Shown in pieces: positions 46,650 to 58,719 of a stretch of 64,000 nt of DNA. The first letter of the stretch is position 1, and each line of letters opens with the position of its first letter. The position numbers and the translations under genes were made by a program. The DNA is from Streptomyces sp. NBC_00102 (GTDB lineage Bacteria > Actinomycetota > Actinomycetes > Streptomycetales > Streptomycetaceae): the NCBI RefSeq assembly GCF_026343115.1, contig NZ_JAPEMC010000004.1:186001-250000 (forward strand), in the 5' to 3' direction. The notes below the pieces were generated by a model. The model did not search any database and was not told the origin of the DNA. It was given only the letters and a program-made list of their open reading frames with translations.

Positions 46650-48746
46650 TCAGCCGATTCCGGGGATGAGGGAGATGATCAGGTCGATGATCTTGATGCC
46701 GATGAACGGGGCGACCAGGCCGCCGAGGCCGTAGATCCCGAGGTTGCGCCGGAGCATGCTGTCCGCGCCGGCGGGGCGGTAGCGGACTCCCTTGAGGGCG
46801 AGCGGCACCAGCGCGACGATGATCAGCGCGTTGAAGACGACGGCGGACAGGATCGCGGACTGCGGGGAGTCGAGCCGCATGATGTTGAGCTTGTCCAGGC
46901 CCGGGTAGACCACCGCGAACATGGCCGGGATGATCGCGAAGTACTTCGCGACGTCGTTGGCGATCGAGAAGGTCGTCAGCGCACCGCGGGTGATCAGGAG
47001 CTGCTTGCCGATCGCGACGATCTCGATCAGCTTGGTGGGGTTGGAGTCCAGGTCCACCATGTTCCCGGCCTCCTTGGCGGCCGAGGTGCCCGTGTTCATC
47101 GCCACGCCGACGTCGGCCTGGGCGAGCGCGGGGGCGTCGTTCGTGCCGTCACCGGTCATCGCGACGAGCTTGCCGCCCGCCTGCTCCCGCTTGATGAGGG
47201 CCATCTTGTCCTCGGGCGTCGCCTCGGCGAGGAAGTCGTCGACCCCCGCCTCCTCGGCGATCGCCTTGGCGGTCAGCGGGTTGTCGCCGGTGATCATCAC
47301 CGTGCGGATGCCCATCCGGCGCAGTTCGTCGAACCGCTCCCGCATGCCCTCCTTGACGACGTCCTTGAGGTGGACGACTCCGAGGACCCGGGCGCCCCGG
47401 TCGTCGCGCACGGCAACCAGCAACGGGGTTCCCCCGGCCGCGGAGATGGTGTCGGAGAGCGGGCCCGCATCCTCGGAGACCGCACCGCCCTGGTCGCGGA
47501 CCCAGGCGAGTACGGAACCCGAAGCACCCTTGCGGACCGCGCGGCCGTCCACGTCCACGCCCGACATGCGGGTCTGGGCGGTGAACTCCACCCAGGTGGC
47601 CCCGGACAGCTCTCCCTGGTGGCGCTCGCGCAGTCCGTACTTCTCCTTGGCGAGGACCACGATGGAGCGGCCCTCGGGGGTCTCGTCGGCGAGCGAGGAG
47701 AGCTGCGCGGCGTCCGCGAGCTCGGCCTCGGTCGTGCCGGCGACGGGGAGGAACTCGGCGGCCTGGCGGTTGCCGAGGGTGATGGTGCCGGTCTTGTCGA
47801 GCAGCAGGGTCGAGACGTCGCCCGCGGCCTCCACGGCCCGGCCGGACATGGCCAGGACGTTGCGCTGCACCAGCCGGTCCATGCCGGCGATGCCGATCGC
47901 GGAGAGCAGCGCGCCGATCGTCGTCGGGATCAGGCAGACCAGCAGAGCGGCCAGCACGATCATCGACTGCTGCTGCCCGGCGTAGACCGCGAACGGCTGC
48001 AGGCTGACGACCGCCAGCAGGAAGACGATGGTGAGGGACGCCAGCAGGATGTTGAGCGCGATCTCGTTGGGCGTCTTCTGCCGGGCCGCGCCCTCGACCA
48101 GGTTGATCATCCGGTCGATGAAGGTCTCGCCCGGCTTGGTCGTGATCTTGATGACGATGCGGTCGGAGAGGACCTTCGTACCGCCGGTGACGGCACTGCG
48201 GTCACCGCCGGACTCGCGGATCACCGGGGCGGACTCGCCCGTGATCGCGGACTCGTCCACCGACGCCACGCCTTCGACCACGTCGCCGTCGCCGGGGATG
48301 ACGTCGCCGGCCTCGCAGACGACCAGGTCGCCGATGCGCAGTTCGGTGCCGGGGACGCTCTCCTCGCGGGAGCCGTTCAGCCGGCGGGCGACCGTGTCGG
48401 TCTTGGCCTTGCGCAGGGTGTCGGCCTGCGCCTTGCCGCGGCCCTCGGCCACCGCCTCGGCGAGGTTGGCGAAGATCGTCGTCAGCCACAGCCAGACCGC
48501 GATGGCCCAGCCGAACCAGTCGGTGGGATCGGTCGCCGCGAGCACGGTGGTGAGCACCGACCCGATCAACACGACGAACATCACCGGCGACTTGACCATC
48601 ACCCGGGGGTCGAGCTTCCGTACGGCGTCGGGGAGTGACCTGAGCAGCTGCTGGGGATCGAACAGGCCTCCGCCGACGCGCCCCTCGCCCTGACGGCCGG
48701 TGGGAGCGTCCTGGTGCGGTGCCCGGGACGGAGTGACTGCGGACAT
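46650..48746 (-). CDS. kdpB: Potassium-transporting P-type ATPase subunit B
   Basis: 698 residues from ATG 48746, which has AAGAGGACTCC upstream. ATG 48776, overlapping the kdpA stop (ATGA), would add ten residues and remains possible. All P-type motifs are present: ITGESAPV (actuator), the phosphorylated Asp in [19 protein letters not shown] for nucleotide binding, [20 protein letters not shown] in the hinge. It is the catalytic ATP-hydrolysing subunit of the high-affinity K+ pump. Confidence 0.96.
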   Translation of the reverse strand: MSAVTPSRAPHQDAPTGRQGEGRVGGGLFDPQQLLRSLPDAVRKLDPRVMVKSPVMFVVLIGSVLTTVLAATDPTDWFGWAIAVWLWLTTIFANLAEAVAEGRGKAQADTLRKAKTDTVARRLNGSREESVPGTELRIGDLVVCEAGDVIPGDGDVVEGVASVDESAITGESAPVIRESGGDRSAVTGGTKVLSDRIVIKITTKPGETFIDRMINLVEGAARQKTPNEIALNILLASLTIVFLLAVVSLQPFAVYAGQQQSMIVLAALLVCLIPTTIGALLSAIGIAGMDRLVQRNVLAMSGRAVEAAGDVSTLLLDKTGTITLGNRQAAEFLPVAGTTEAELADAAQLSSLADETPEGRSIVVLAKEKYGLRERHQGELSGATWVEFTAQTRMSGVDVDGRAVRKGASGSVLAWVRDQGGAVSEDAGPLSDTISAAGGTPLLVAVRDDRGARVLGVVHLKDVVKEGMRERFDELRRMGIRTVMITGDNPLTAKAIAEEAGVDDFLAEATPEDKMALIKREQAGGKLVAMTGDGTNDAPALAQADVGVAMNTGTSAAKEAGNMVDLDSNPTKLIEIVAIGKQLLITRGALTTFSIANDVAKYFAIIPAMFAVVYPGLDKLNIMRLDSPQSAILSAVVFNALIIVALVPLALKGVRYRPAGADSMLRRNLGIYGLGGLVAPFIGIKIIDLIISLIPGIG

Positions 48747-48772
48747 GGAGTCCTCTTGCTTCGGACCGGTGG

Positions 48773-50437
48773 TCATGAGGCCAGCCCTTCGGCCAGCGGA
48801 CCCAGCGCGAGCGCCGGGAAGTAGGTGAGACCGGTGACGATCAGGATCGTGCCGACCAGCAGTCCGCTGAAGAGCGGCCTGTGCGTGCTCAGGGTCCCGG
48901 TCGTCGCCGGTACGGGCTTCTGCGCGGCGAGTGAGCCCGCCAGCGCGAGGATGAACACCATGGGCAGGAACCGGCCGAGCAGCATCGCGATGCCGAGCGT
49001 GGTGTTGAACCACTGGGTATCGGCGTTGAGGCCGGCGAAGGCCGAACCGTTGTTGTTCGAGCCTGAGGTGTAGGCGTACAGGATCTCCGAGAAGCCGTGC
49101 GCACCCGGGTTCAGCATCGAGTGCGGAGGGGTCGGCAGAGCCATCGCGGTGGCGGCGAAGCCGAGTACGAGGGCGGGCGTGATCAGGATGTAGCAGGCCG
49201 CGAACTTGATCTCGCGGGTGCCGATCTTCTTCCCCAGGTACTCCGGGGTGCGCCCGACCATGAGCCCTGCGATGAACACCGCGATGACCGCCATGACGAG
49301 CATGCCGTAGAGGCCGGAGCCGGTACCGCCGGGGGCGATCTCGCCGAGCTGCATGCCCAGCATGGCGATACCGCCGCCGAGACCCGTGAACGAGGAGTGG
49401 AAGGAGTTCACGGCTCCCGTCGAGGTCACGGTCGTGGCCACCGCGAAGATGGACGAGCCACCGATCCCGAAGCGGGTCTCCTTGCCCTCCGTCGCGCCTT
49501 TGGCGATGTCGAAGGCCGGGCCGTGGTGGGCGAACTCCGTCCACATCATCAGGGCGCTGAAAGCGAGCCAGATGAAGCCCATCGTGCCGAGGATCGCGTA
49601 CCCCTGCTTGAGCGAGCCGACCATGCGGCCGAAGGTGCGGGTCAGCGCGAAGGGGATGAGGAGGATCAGGAAGACCTCGAAGAGGTTGGAGAGACCGTTG
49701 GGGTTCTCGAAGGGGTGGGCGGAGTTGGCGTTGAAGTAACCGCCGCCGTTCGTGCCCAGCTCCTTGATGACCTCCTGCGAGGCGACCGCGCCTCCGTTCC
49801 AATCCTGGGAGCCGCCCATGAACCGGCCGACGTCGTGGATCCCGGAGAAGTTCTGGATGGCGCCCGTCGCCACCAGTACGACGGCCCCGACGACCGCGAT
49901 CGGCAGCAGGACCCGGAACGTGCCGCGCACCAGGTCCGCCCAGAAATTGCCCAGTTCCCCCGTGCCCGAACGCGCGAACGCGCGGACGAGAGCGACCGCG
50001 ACGGCCATGCCGACGGCGGCGGAGACGAAGTTCTGCACCGCGAGGCCGCCGGTCTGCACGACGTGGCCCATGGCCTGCTCGCCGTAGTACGACTGCCAGT
50101 TGGTGTTGGCGACGAAGGACGCCGCGGTGTTGAACGCCTGGGCCGGATCGATCGACGAGAACCCGAGCGAGCCCGGCAGGCCCCCCTGCACCCGCTGCAG
50201 CAAATAGAGGAAGAGGACACTCACCGCGGAGAAGGCGAGGACCCCGCGGAGGTACGCGGGCCAGCGCATCTGCCGGTTCGGGTCCGCCCCGATCGCCTTG
50301 TACGTCCACCTCTCGACCCGGGTGTGCTCCGGGGACGAGTAGACGCGGGCCATGTAGTCACCGAGAGGGCAGTAGGCCAGCCCGAGCGCCACCACGAGCG
50401 CGAGAACCTGGAGCACACCGGCGAGGACGGGACCCAT
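48773..50437 (-). CDS. kdpA: Potassium-transporting ATPase subunit A
   Basis: 554 residues from ATG 50437. The four selectivity-filter loops are recognisable ([54 protein letters not shown]). About ten membrane helices. The subunit binds and channels K+ and is homologous to K+ channels. It lies six bases after kdpF. Confidence 0.96.
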   Translation of the reverse strand: MGPVLAGVLQVLALVVALGLAYCPLGDYMARVYSSPEHTRVERWTYKAIGADPNRQMRWPAYLRGVLAFSAVSVLFLYLLQRVQGGLPGSLGFSSIDPAQAFNTAASFVANTNWQSYYGEQAMGHVVQTGGLAVQNFVSAAVGMAVAVALVRAFARSGTGELGNFWADLVRGTFRVLLPIAVVGAVVLVATGAIQNFSGIHDVGRFMGGSQDWNGGAVASQEVIKELGTNGGGYFNANSAHPFENPNGLSNLFEVFLILLIPFALTRTFGRMVGSLKQGYAILGTMGFIWLAFSALMMWTEFAHHGPAFDIAKGATEGKETRFGIGGSSIFAVATTVTSTGAVNSFHSSFTGLGGGIAMLGMQLGEIAPGGTGSGLYGMLVMAVIAVFIAGLMVGRTPEYLGKKIGTREIKFAACYILITPALVLGFAATAMALPTPPHSMLNPGAHGFSEILYAYTSGSNNNGSAFAGLNADTQWFNTTLGIAMLLGRFLPMVFILALAGSLAAQKPVPATTGTLSTHRPLFSGLLVGTILIVTGLTYFPALALGPLAEGLAS

Positions 50438-50443
50438 GCCCTC

Positions 50444-50533
50444 TCAGAACCTCTCCGGGAACAGAAGAGCCACCACGAGGTACCCCAGCAGGGCGACGGC
50501 CACGACGAGGCCGACGACGTTCTCTGCGGTCAC
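50444..50533 (-). CDS. kdpF: Potassium-transporting ATPase subunit F
   Basis: 29 residues from GTG 50533: one transmembrane helix (ENVVGLVVAVALLGYLVVAL) and the end LFPERF, standard for KdpF. It stabilises the Kdp complex. Its GTG overlaps the TGA of the 27-codon reading frame upstream (GTGA), so translation is coupled. Confidence 0.92.
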   Translation of the reverse strand: MTAENVVGLVVAVALLGYLVVALLFPERF

Positions 50534-50613
50534 AGCTTCGCCACCCCCCTGGCGATCAGAGTCACCAGCGCGAAGACCGCGATCATGACGACGACGAAGA
50601 CCACGTCGGCCAT
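50530..50613 (-). CDS. 27-residue membrane smORF heading the kdp operon
   Basis: ATG 50613 is preceded by an excellent GGAGGAACAGGG. The product is MADVVFVVVMIAVFALVTLI followed by ARGVAKL: one hydrophobic helix with a basic end, inside-positive. The stop overlaps the kdpF start by four bases. The strong ribosome binding site and coupling argue strongly for translation. It could be an extra small subunit or leader peptide for Kdp, a second KdpF-like helix. The function is unknown. Confidence 0.75.
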   Translation of the reverse strand: MADVVFVVVMIAVFALVTLIARGVAKL

Positions 50614-50642
50614 CCCTGTTCCTCCGGGCGTGCGTCGGACGG

Positions 50643-50663
50643 GGCCGGCCTACAGAGCCGGCC
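50643..50663 (-). promoter_or_regulatory. Hairpin in the kdp leader
   Basis: GGCCGGC and GCCGGCC form a 7-bp stem with a 7-base loop, 30 bp before the smORF. The whole 263-bp gap to the upstream gene is GC rich and holds further weaker inverted repeats. I did not recognise a c-di-AMP riboswitch in it, though one would be plausible for K+ genes. Confidence 0.4.
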
Positions 50664-50876
50664 GGCTCCCGCGGAAGCCTCCGGCTGGAGCCGGACCCTC
50701 GGACGTCCAGCAAATCCCCGGGCCGGCCGGCCCCGCCTCCCGCGGAGGAGGCCCTTCATGCCCGAGGCGCCTCTGCGACGTACGCCCGACAAGGCTGCCG
50801 ACCCGGCGGCGGAAACCCGTGGCGGTTAGCCCGCCCGGGGCTCCCGCCGCCCCGCCCGGGGGCTCCTTGCGGTCCG

Positions 50877-52814
50877 TCAGGTGGTATCCGGTGCTGTCCG
50901 CGACTCCCGCGTGAGGACGTCGAGTCCCCGCCGGGTCGTCGCCAGCACGACCCGGTCCCCGGCCCGCAGAACGCGGCCGTGCGCGGGCCGCCAGTCGAAG
51001 CCGGTTCCCCCGGCAAGGTTCAGGCCGCCGCCGAGAGTGCCGGTGGGGGAGCGGTCGGACGTTCCCGGACCCGCGGGCCCCACGGCCAGCACACGCCACT
51101 CGTTCCGGGCGAACGCCTCGTGGACGGAGCGCCCCTCCAACGCCGGATGGCCGGCCACGTCCACCGAGGTGAAGAGGAGGACGCCCCGTTCGACCGGCAT
51201 CACTCCCAGGACGTGGCGGCCCATCATCGCGGCGGCGAAGGCGGGCGAGGCGAGCGACGAGACGCTGCGGCTACGGGTCAGCGCCTCCGGATAGGAGGCG
51301 CGAAGAGTGAGCGAGACGGTGGCCGCGAAGTCGTCGTCGTACAGCCGCATCACCGCCCGGACGTCCGGATTGGCCTCTCGCGCGGCCATCACGATGTCCA
51401 GATTGGCGCTGTCGTCACTGGTCAGGACGAGCAAGGAGGCGCTCTGCGCGATCCGGGCGAGATCCAGGGCGCGGGGACCGGTGGCGTCCTCGAGTATCAG
51501 GGGCACCCCGAGTTCCCGGGCCACCGCGACGCCCCGTGCCTGCGGATCCCGTTCGACGGCGACGACCCGGTGGTGGGCCGAGCGCAGCCGTACCAGTACG
51601 CGGGTGCCCACCTTGCCGAGACCGACGAGCACGATGTGGTCGCTGACGTCGTCGGCGGGCGGGTGGCTGATCGACGCGGCGCGGAAGGCGCCCGTGGCGT
51701 TGATGGTCGCGGCCACCACGAGCGGGAGGATCGCGATCCCGGTGAACCCCGCGATCAGCTGGAGGAACTTGCGCGCCCGGGGTTCCCCAGTGGCGGGATC
51801 GCCCATGGTGAAGATGTCCAGCAACGGCAGGTACACCGCCTTCCACAGCGGTATGCCGTCGACGGTCGCCCAGGTGGCGAGGGACAGCAGCGCCACCACC
51901 GCTGCCAGCAGACCGAGGACGGAGGTCATCTCACGGGAGACGAACACCTTCCACGGCAGATGGGCGACCCGTTCCCGCAGCCAGCCGCCGATCGTGCCCG
52001 AGTCCGAAGGGGCCTCCAGCGTGCGGTCGGCCGAGACCTCCTCCAGCATCAGCCGACCGTGCGTGAACTGGCTGTTGTACGAGGTAACGGTGTCCGGCAG
52101 GAGCTGGGTTCCGTCCGTCCCGGGTGTCTCCGCGCTGTCCTCGCTCAGCGGGTCGTGCCGGTCCGTTCCGGAGAAGACGGCCAGTGTGGCCAGGTCCGCG
52201 GTGTGCGGGGGAGTCCCGGCCGGGCGGACCACTCCCCGGAAGACCTTGCCCGCGACCTGCAGCGTGTGGCCGTGTCCGAGCGCCGCCGCGGCGACCAGCT
52301 CGGGAACCGCTGTGTCGGAGTCGGAGAGCACCGTGGTCGAGGTGTCCACCGGCAGTTCGCCGGGGGACGGAGCGTTCGGAAGGCTCCGGCGGGCGAGGAC
52401 GGCGCGGTCCAGCAGTTGTTCCAGATGACGGCCGCGCTCACGGTGGTACATCCGGATGACGAGGCGGACGGACGGATTGATGCTCCGCGCGAGCAGAGCC
52501 GCCATCATGTTGGTCCGGTCGTCGCCGTAGGTCAGGGCGAGGGCGGCGGCCCCGTCGACACCCGCCGCCCGGAGCGCCTGCTCGTCGGGACGCGCCGCGA
52601 CCAGCAGTTCGATCCCGGAGGAAGGGTCCCGGTGGAGCGCGTCGATCTCACCGCCGTGCTCGTCGGTGCGGGAGGGCAGGACGACGGTGACGGTCTCTCC
52701 GCACACGGCGTCGAGTTCGACCGCGAGGCGGCGGGCCAGACCGTCGTCACCGCAGACCACCATGTGCTGGGAGCGCGGCGCGACGGGCGGGCCGGCTGAA
52801 GAAGTCGTGATCAC
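50877..52814 (-). CDS. TrkA/RCK-type NAD-binding K+ transport protein with two RCK domains
   Basis: 645 residues from GTG 52814. An N-terminal RCK domain (MVVCGDDGLARRLAVEL) is followed by a membrane part (residues about 290-385, SREMTSVLGLLAAVVALLSLA and FTGIAILPLVVAATINATGA). A second RCK domain (IVLVGLGKVGTRVLVRL, VVAVERDP) and a RCK_C-like end follow. Between the helices, where a K+ channel filter (TVGYGD) would be, stands DIFTMGDPATGEP. The architecture is that of an ion channel with gating by nucleotides. It is directly upstream of kdp on the same strand, so both concern K+. Confidence 0.85.
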   Translation of the reverse strand: MITTSSAGPPVAPRSQHMVVCGDDGLARRLAVELDAVCGETVTVVLPSRTDEHGGEIDALHRDPSSGIELLVAARPDEQALRAAGVDGAAALALTYGDDRTNMMAALLARSINPSVRLVIRMYHRERGRHLEQLLDRAVLARRSLPNAPSPGELPVDTSTTVLSDSDTAVPELVAAAALGHGHTLQVAGKVFRGVVRPAGTPPHTADLATLAVFSGTDRHDPLSEDSAETPGTDGTQLLPDTVTSYNSQFTHGRLMLEEVSADRTLEAPSDSGTIGGWLRERVAHLPWKVFVSREMTSVLGLLAAVVALLSLATWATVDGIPLWKAVYLPLLDIFTMGDPATGEPRARKFLQLIAGFTGIAILPLVVAATINATGAFRAASISHPPADDVSDHIVLVGLGKVGTRVLVRLRSAHHRVVAVERDPQARGVAVARELGVPLILEDATGPRALDLARIAQSASLLVLTSDDSANLDIVMAAREANPDVRAVMRLYDDDFAATVSLTLRASYPEALTRSRSVSSLASPAFAAAMMGRHVLGVMPVERGVLLFTSVDVAGHPALEGRSVHEAFARNEWRVLAVGPAGPGTSDRSPTGTLGGGLNLAGGTGFDWRPAHGRVLRAGDRVVLATTRRGLDVLTRESRTAPDTT

Positions 52815-52819
52815 GCCGG

Positions 52820-53450
<631 letters not shown>

Positions 53451-53452
53451 GG

Positions 53453-53745
53453 TCACGTCCCTGGCGTTGGGCGGGCGGTGGCGGTGCGGGTTTCGGCGTG
53501 GGCGGGTCCCGGTGCGAGGGCGGTGGCTCCCAGAGCGAGCACCACGGTGCCGAAGAGCGTGGTGGTGGTCAGGAGCCCGAAGCGGACGGGGAGCGGTCCG
53601 GCGGCCACCGCCGGGACACTCGTGGCCAGGTAGCTCAGTACGTGGTAGGCGGCCAGGATGCCCGCACGGTCCGCCTCGGTGACCAGGGGCAGCGTCGTGT
53701 GCAGCGCTGCCTGGGGCACGGCGCCGAAGCAGGCGCCCGGAGAAC
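53453..53745 (-). pseudogene. C-terminal remnant of an MFS transporter
   Basis: The frame reads ACFGAVPQAALHTTLPLVTE, then ADRAGILAAYHVLSYLATS and VPAVAAGPLPVRFGLLTTTT, ending at TGA 53453. These are the last two or three helices of an MFS exporter. The rest of the gene is absent. The break point is about 30 bp from the first operator of the persulfide operon. Together with the MBL remnant it marks a decayed region. Confidence 0.75.
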
Positions 53746-53776
53746 AGGGGGCGCCCCCTCCGCCCTGCCACCGAAA

Positions 53777-53792
53777 ATACCCCTGGGGGTAT
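53777..53792. promoter_or_regulatory. CstR/CsoR-type operator 1
   Basis: ATACCCCTGGGGGTAT has perfect 7-bp arms around TG and matches the TACCCC-N2-GGGGTA pattern bound by CsoR-family repressors. The region between it and operator 2 contains the AT-rich stretch that should hold the promoter. Confidence 0.88.
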
Positions 53793-53813
53793 CACTGTTA
53801 CAGTAAAACGAAG

Positions 53814-53829
53814 ATACCCCCCGGGGTAC
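53814..53829. promoter_or_regulatory. CstR/CsoR-type operator 2
   Basis: ATACCCCCCGGGGTAC has perfect 6-bp TACCCC/GGGGTA arms around CC. It is 37 bp centre-to-centre from operator 1 and 24 bp before the start codon of the MBL-rhodanese gene. Confidence 0.88.
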
Positions 53830-53853
53830 ACCGACAGAGGGAAGGGGATCTCC

Positions 53854-55227
53854 GTGTTCTTCGTGGACATCCTGGAGACCGAGGGTCTGGGTAACCGCAG
53901 CTACCTGGCCGGCGGCCGGGAGGCGGCCGTGGTGATCGATCCGCCGCGTGATGTGGAGAGGGTGGTCGCGGCAGCCGCTGGGCGGGGCGTGCGGATCGCG
54001 TACGTCGCCGAGACGCATGTGCACAACGACTACGTGAGCGGCGGTCTGGACCTGGCCCGGTTGACCGGGGCGGAGTACCTGGTGCCGGCCGCCGCCCGGG
54101 TCTTCTTCGACCGCACCCCGGTCGCCGACGGCGACACTCTGCACATCGGGGGTGCGCTGTCCCTGCGGGCGCTGGCCACCCCCGGCCACACCCCGCACCA
54201 CACCTCTTACGTCCTGCGGGAGGGCGGGCTGGAGGTGGCCGCGTTCACTGGCGGATCCCTGCTGATCGGCGGCGTAGGGCGCCCCGACCTGGTCGAGCCC
54301 CGGCTGACCGAGAGGCTCGCCCGCGCGCAGCACGCCTCCGCACACCGTCTGTTCGCGGAACTCGACGATGCGGTACAGATCCTGCCCACCCACGGTTTCG
54401 GAAGCTTCTGCTCCTCCTCGCGGGCGGAGGGGGATTCCAGCACCATCGGTCAGGAGCGCAAGACCAACGCCGCGTTCACGAAGGACGTGGACACCTTCGT
54501 CGCGGACCTGCTCGCCGGGCTGGAGGACGTGCCCGCCTACTACGCGCACATGGGCCCCCTCAACGCCGCCGGCCCCGCACCGGTCGACCTGACCCCGCCG
54601 AAGACGGCAGGAGGCAGGGAGGTCGCCGAGCGGCTGGCCGCCGGCGAGTGGGTGGTGGACTTGCGCAGCCGTACCGCGTTCTCGGCGGGGCACGTGGCCG
54701 GAACGGTCAACTTCGAAGCCGAGGGCAACCTCGCCACCTACCTGGCATGGCTGATCCCGTGGGGTAAACCCGTCACACTGCTCGCTGAAAGCCCGGCTCA
54801 ACTCGCCTGCGCCCAGAGGGAACTGGTACGGGTCGGCATCGACAGGCCCGCAGCCGCCGCCACCGGAGACCCGGCGGACTGGCTCCGTGAGGGAGAGCGG
54901 CTGCGTTCCTTCCCCCGCGCGGACTTCGCCGCGCTGAAGCAGGCCCGTGAAGCCGGCGAGGGCATCGTGGTCCTGGACGTGCGCCGCGACTCCGAGCGTG
55001 CCGGCCGATACGTACAAGGGTCCCTCCACATCCCCGTGCACGAGGTCCGTGCGCGCGCCGGTGAGATCCCGGCCGGGACCGTGTGGGTGCACTGCGCCGG
55101 CGGGATGCGTGCGGCCATCGCCGCTTCCCTTCTGGACGCCGCGGGCCGTGACGTCGTCGCCGTCGACGACTCCTTCGACGCCGCACTCGACGCCGGGCTG
55201 CCCCTGACCACCGGTCCGGGGCACTGA
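53854..55227 (+). CDS. CstB-like persulfide dioxygenase-sulfurtransferase (MBL, pseudorhodanese, rhodanese)
   Basis: 457 residues from GTG 53854, with GAAGGGGA upstream. Residues 1-240 are a metallo-beta-lactamase-fold dioxygenase: ETHVHNDYVSG (His-55, His-57, Asp-59), GHTPHHTSYV and PTHGFGSFCSSS with Cys-186. Residues 255-345 are a rhodanese-fold domain whose active loop reads LLAESPAQ, with no Cys, so it is a pseudorhodanese. Residues 360-457 are an active rhodanese with Cys-414 in VWVHCAGGMRAA. This order is that of S. aureus CstB, which turns low-molecular-weight persulfides into thiosulfate. It is under two CstR-type operators. Confidence 0.9.
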   Translation: MFFVDILETEGLGNRSYLAGGREAAVVIDPPRDVERVVAAAAGRGVRIAYVAETHVHNDYVSGGLDLARLTGAEYLVPAAARVFFDRTPVADGDTLHIGGALSLRALATPGHTPHHTSYVLREGGLEVAAFTGGSLLIGGVGRPDLVEPRLTERLARAQHASAHRLFAELDDAVQILPTHGFGSFCSSSRAEGDSSTIGQERKTNAAFTKDVDTFVADLLAGLEDVPAYYAHMGPLNAAGPAPVDLTPPKTAGGREVAERLAAGEWVVDLRSRTAFSAGHVAGTVNFEAEGNLATYLAWLIPWGKPVTLLAESPAQLACAQRELVRVGIDRPAAAATGDPADWLREGERLRSFPRADFAALKQAREAGEGIVVLDVRRDSERAGRYVQGSLHIPVHEVRARAGEIPAGTVWVHCAGGMRAAIAASLLDAAGRDVVAVDDSFDAALDAGLPLTTGPGH

Positions 55228-55271
55228 ACCCACTGTCCATCCGCCACTTTCCGAAATCGGAGGGAAACCGT

Positions 55272-56796
<1,525 letters not shown>

Positions 56797-57026
56797 ACTC
56801 CTCCCGGTCGGCCGGCTGACGGGGGTCGGCCGGGCCGCGTCGACCGTCACGAGATCCTCAACGTCCCCACGGCACCTCGGCACTCCTCCTTCCCTGCCCC
56901 GCGTACCTGCGCGCCGTCTCCTCCCGCACCGTGATTTCCTGCGCCGAACCGGTCACCCATGAGGACTGCGCCCACGGACGGGGCACCCCGGCCTCGGCCC
57001 CAGGGCCCACGAGACGAGACTCCCGC

Positions 57027-57962
57027 TCAGGCGAGCCGGTAGTCGACCCACATCCGGCCGGCCTCCGCCGCGCGGCCCCGATACGCGCCCAAGGCGCCGC
57101 CGGGACCGTGCGTGTGGTGCCAGGTCCAGTAGCCGGTGAGGGCCACCGCGAACGCGTCCGCAGCCTCGGAGGCCACCGCCCGCCAGCCCGGAACGCGGCC
57201 GGCGAGCACAGTTTCCGCCCCGGCCGGAGTGTGACCGGCGAGGATCAGCTGCGGGACGAAGAACGCGGCATCCACCCACGCTGCGCCCCGGGCTCCCCAC
57301 GACCAGTCCAGGATCCGGGTCCGCCCGGTGTCGAACTCGCTCAGCATGTTGTCCGCGCGCAGATCGCAGTGCACTAGCGTGTCCCCGGCGGACAACTCGG
57401 ACAGCCGCTCGGCGTCGTCCAGTTCTTCCAGCCGGGCGCGCTGCGAAGCGGTCCACGTACCGTGCCCTACCGACCCGGGCGGCTCGGCCGCGAGCCGCCC
57501 CCAGTGCCCCGCCAGCGTCGACAGGGTCTCCCCGACCTCCCCGGCCCCCGGTACCGGACACGGCGTCAGCTCGCGCTCCAGCGCACCCACGGCATCCAGC
57601 ACGCCCGTCAGATCCGTCGACCCGGGCCGCAGGTCGGGTTCCCGGCCCCGGACAGCCTCGAAAGCGTTGACGATCCAACCGGCGGTCACCAGCGACCACA
57701 GAAACTCCGGAGCGATCGCGACCGGCAGAAATCTCCCGACCATGGCCTCCGCCCGGTGGTGCGACGCCGTCCGTGCGGCGACCGGCGAAGCCTTCAGAAA
57801 CACCTCTCCACCGGCGTACGTCACCCGCGCGGCAAGCCCCCGGGTGAACCCGCCTTCCGGGTGGACGACGTCCACCACCCGTCCCCCGAGCCGCATCTGC
57901 ACCGCTTCCCGCACCTCGCGCGGCAGGTCCTCCCACCGCACCCTTACCGAGGCCGCGCTCAT
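57027..57962 (-). CDS. Aminoglycoside phosphotransferase-fold kinase
   Basis: 311 residues from ATG 57962. LVHCDLRADNML is the catalytic Brenner-type loop (H-x-D-x-x-x-x-N), and TRILDWSWGARGAAWVD holds the metal-binding Asp. The N-terminal lobe has GGFTRGLAARV and the ATP-binding Lys in VFLKASP. Such kinases phosphorylate small molecules or sugars; drug resistance cannot be claimed. It has no operon partner. Confidence 0.85.
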   Translation of the reverse strand: MSAASVRVRWEDLPREVREAVQMRLGGRVVDVVHPEGGFTRGLAARVTYAGGEVFLKASPVAARTASHHRAEAMVGRFLPVAIAPEFLWSLVTAGWIVNAFEAVRGREPDLRPGSTDLTGVLDAVGALERELTPCPVPGAGEVGETLSTLAGHWGRLAAEPPGSVGHGTWTASQRARLEELDDAERLSELSAGDTLVHCDLRADNMLSEFDTGRTRILDWSWGARGAAWVDAAFFVPQLILAGHTPAGAETVLAGRVPGWRAVASEAADAFAVALTGYWTWHHTHGPGGALGAYRGRAAEAGRMWVDYRLA

Positions 57963-58347
57963 CGATCAGTCCTTCCGAGGGTCTGGTTCTCACCGCCAGG
58001 AACACGCACCGAACTCGGCAGCGAGCCTTGCTGATCGAATGTCCCGCACACTGCCACCCTCATTCATAGGCCGAGCCCTTTCGGCACCGCTCGCCCGCTG
58101 GTGCTCAGTCGGAGCCATGACGGCCGTGACTGGCGGGTATCGATCCCCGGCGACGCCGCCCGCCTGCTTCAGGTTTCAGCCGTTCCGCCGCGAGGTCCGG
58201 CTTCTCGACACGTCCCCGCGGCAGCCGGAGGACGCAGAGGCCGGCGGTGGGTGTCAGCGGGGCCGCCCACCAACTGACTCTCACTGCGCGGAGCACCGCA
58301 ACCGCGCGGATGAGAAGCAGAGATTTCGTGGGGGGAGAGAGCCGCCG
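57963..58347. other. Intergenic region without a recognised gene
   Basis: About 385 bp between the kinase start and the amber-interrupted gene. Frames on both strands give low-complexity translations. Nothing recognisable was seen beyond the promoter region the kinase needs. Confidence 0.5.
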
Positions 58348-58512
58348 GTGAACGAGGAAATGCAGGCCGCGCTGGACCGGGCGCGGTAGAGCCTGAACGA
58401 GACGGGCGACTTTCGCGACCTGACCAGGGCCGCGAAGACTGCCGAGGAGATCATCGCGGATCCCGGCAGTACCACGTTCCGGACCCTGGAGCGACGCCGG
58501 AATGCGGTATGA
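58348..58512 (+). pseudogene. Small gene interrupted by an amber codon
   Basis: The frame from GTG 58348 encodes VNEEMQAALDRAR, a TAG at 58387-58389, then SLNETGDFRDLTRAAKTAEE and IIADPGSTTFRTLERRRNAV, with a natural TGA at 58510-58512. The codon bias is coding-like on both sides of the TAG, and a purine-rich AGAGA precedes the GTG. It probably encoded a 54-residue cytoplasmic protein and has one nonsense mutation. Readthrough or an internal start is less likely. Confidence 0.6.
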
Positions 58513-58719
58513 ACGCCAACCGTGCTTTCCGTGAAGTCGCCCTGACCAGCGAGCTTTCGCCACAGTCGCACGTGCTGGTCCCGGGCGGGAGTCTGCGGTC
58601 TTGATCGTCCGTCAGCGGGTGGCTTGGAGGTCCCGTCCCGCCCGCGCACAAAGCGTCGCGCCAGGGCGATACGCTGACTTCGTGCGACGGGGACGGCGCA
58701 TGAGGGGGAAGGGGCAACC

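Noticed and set aside
50614..50876. Possible c-di-AMP (ydaO-type) riboswitch upstream of kdp
   Set aside because: The region is GC rich and forms hairpins, but I could not align the conserved ydaO core. A covariance-model search would settle it.
57027..57962. Aminoglycoside resistance gene
   Set aside because: The fold and HxDxxxxN loop are those of a very broad kinase superfamily; nothing shows an antibiotic substrate.
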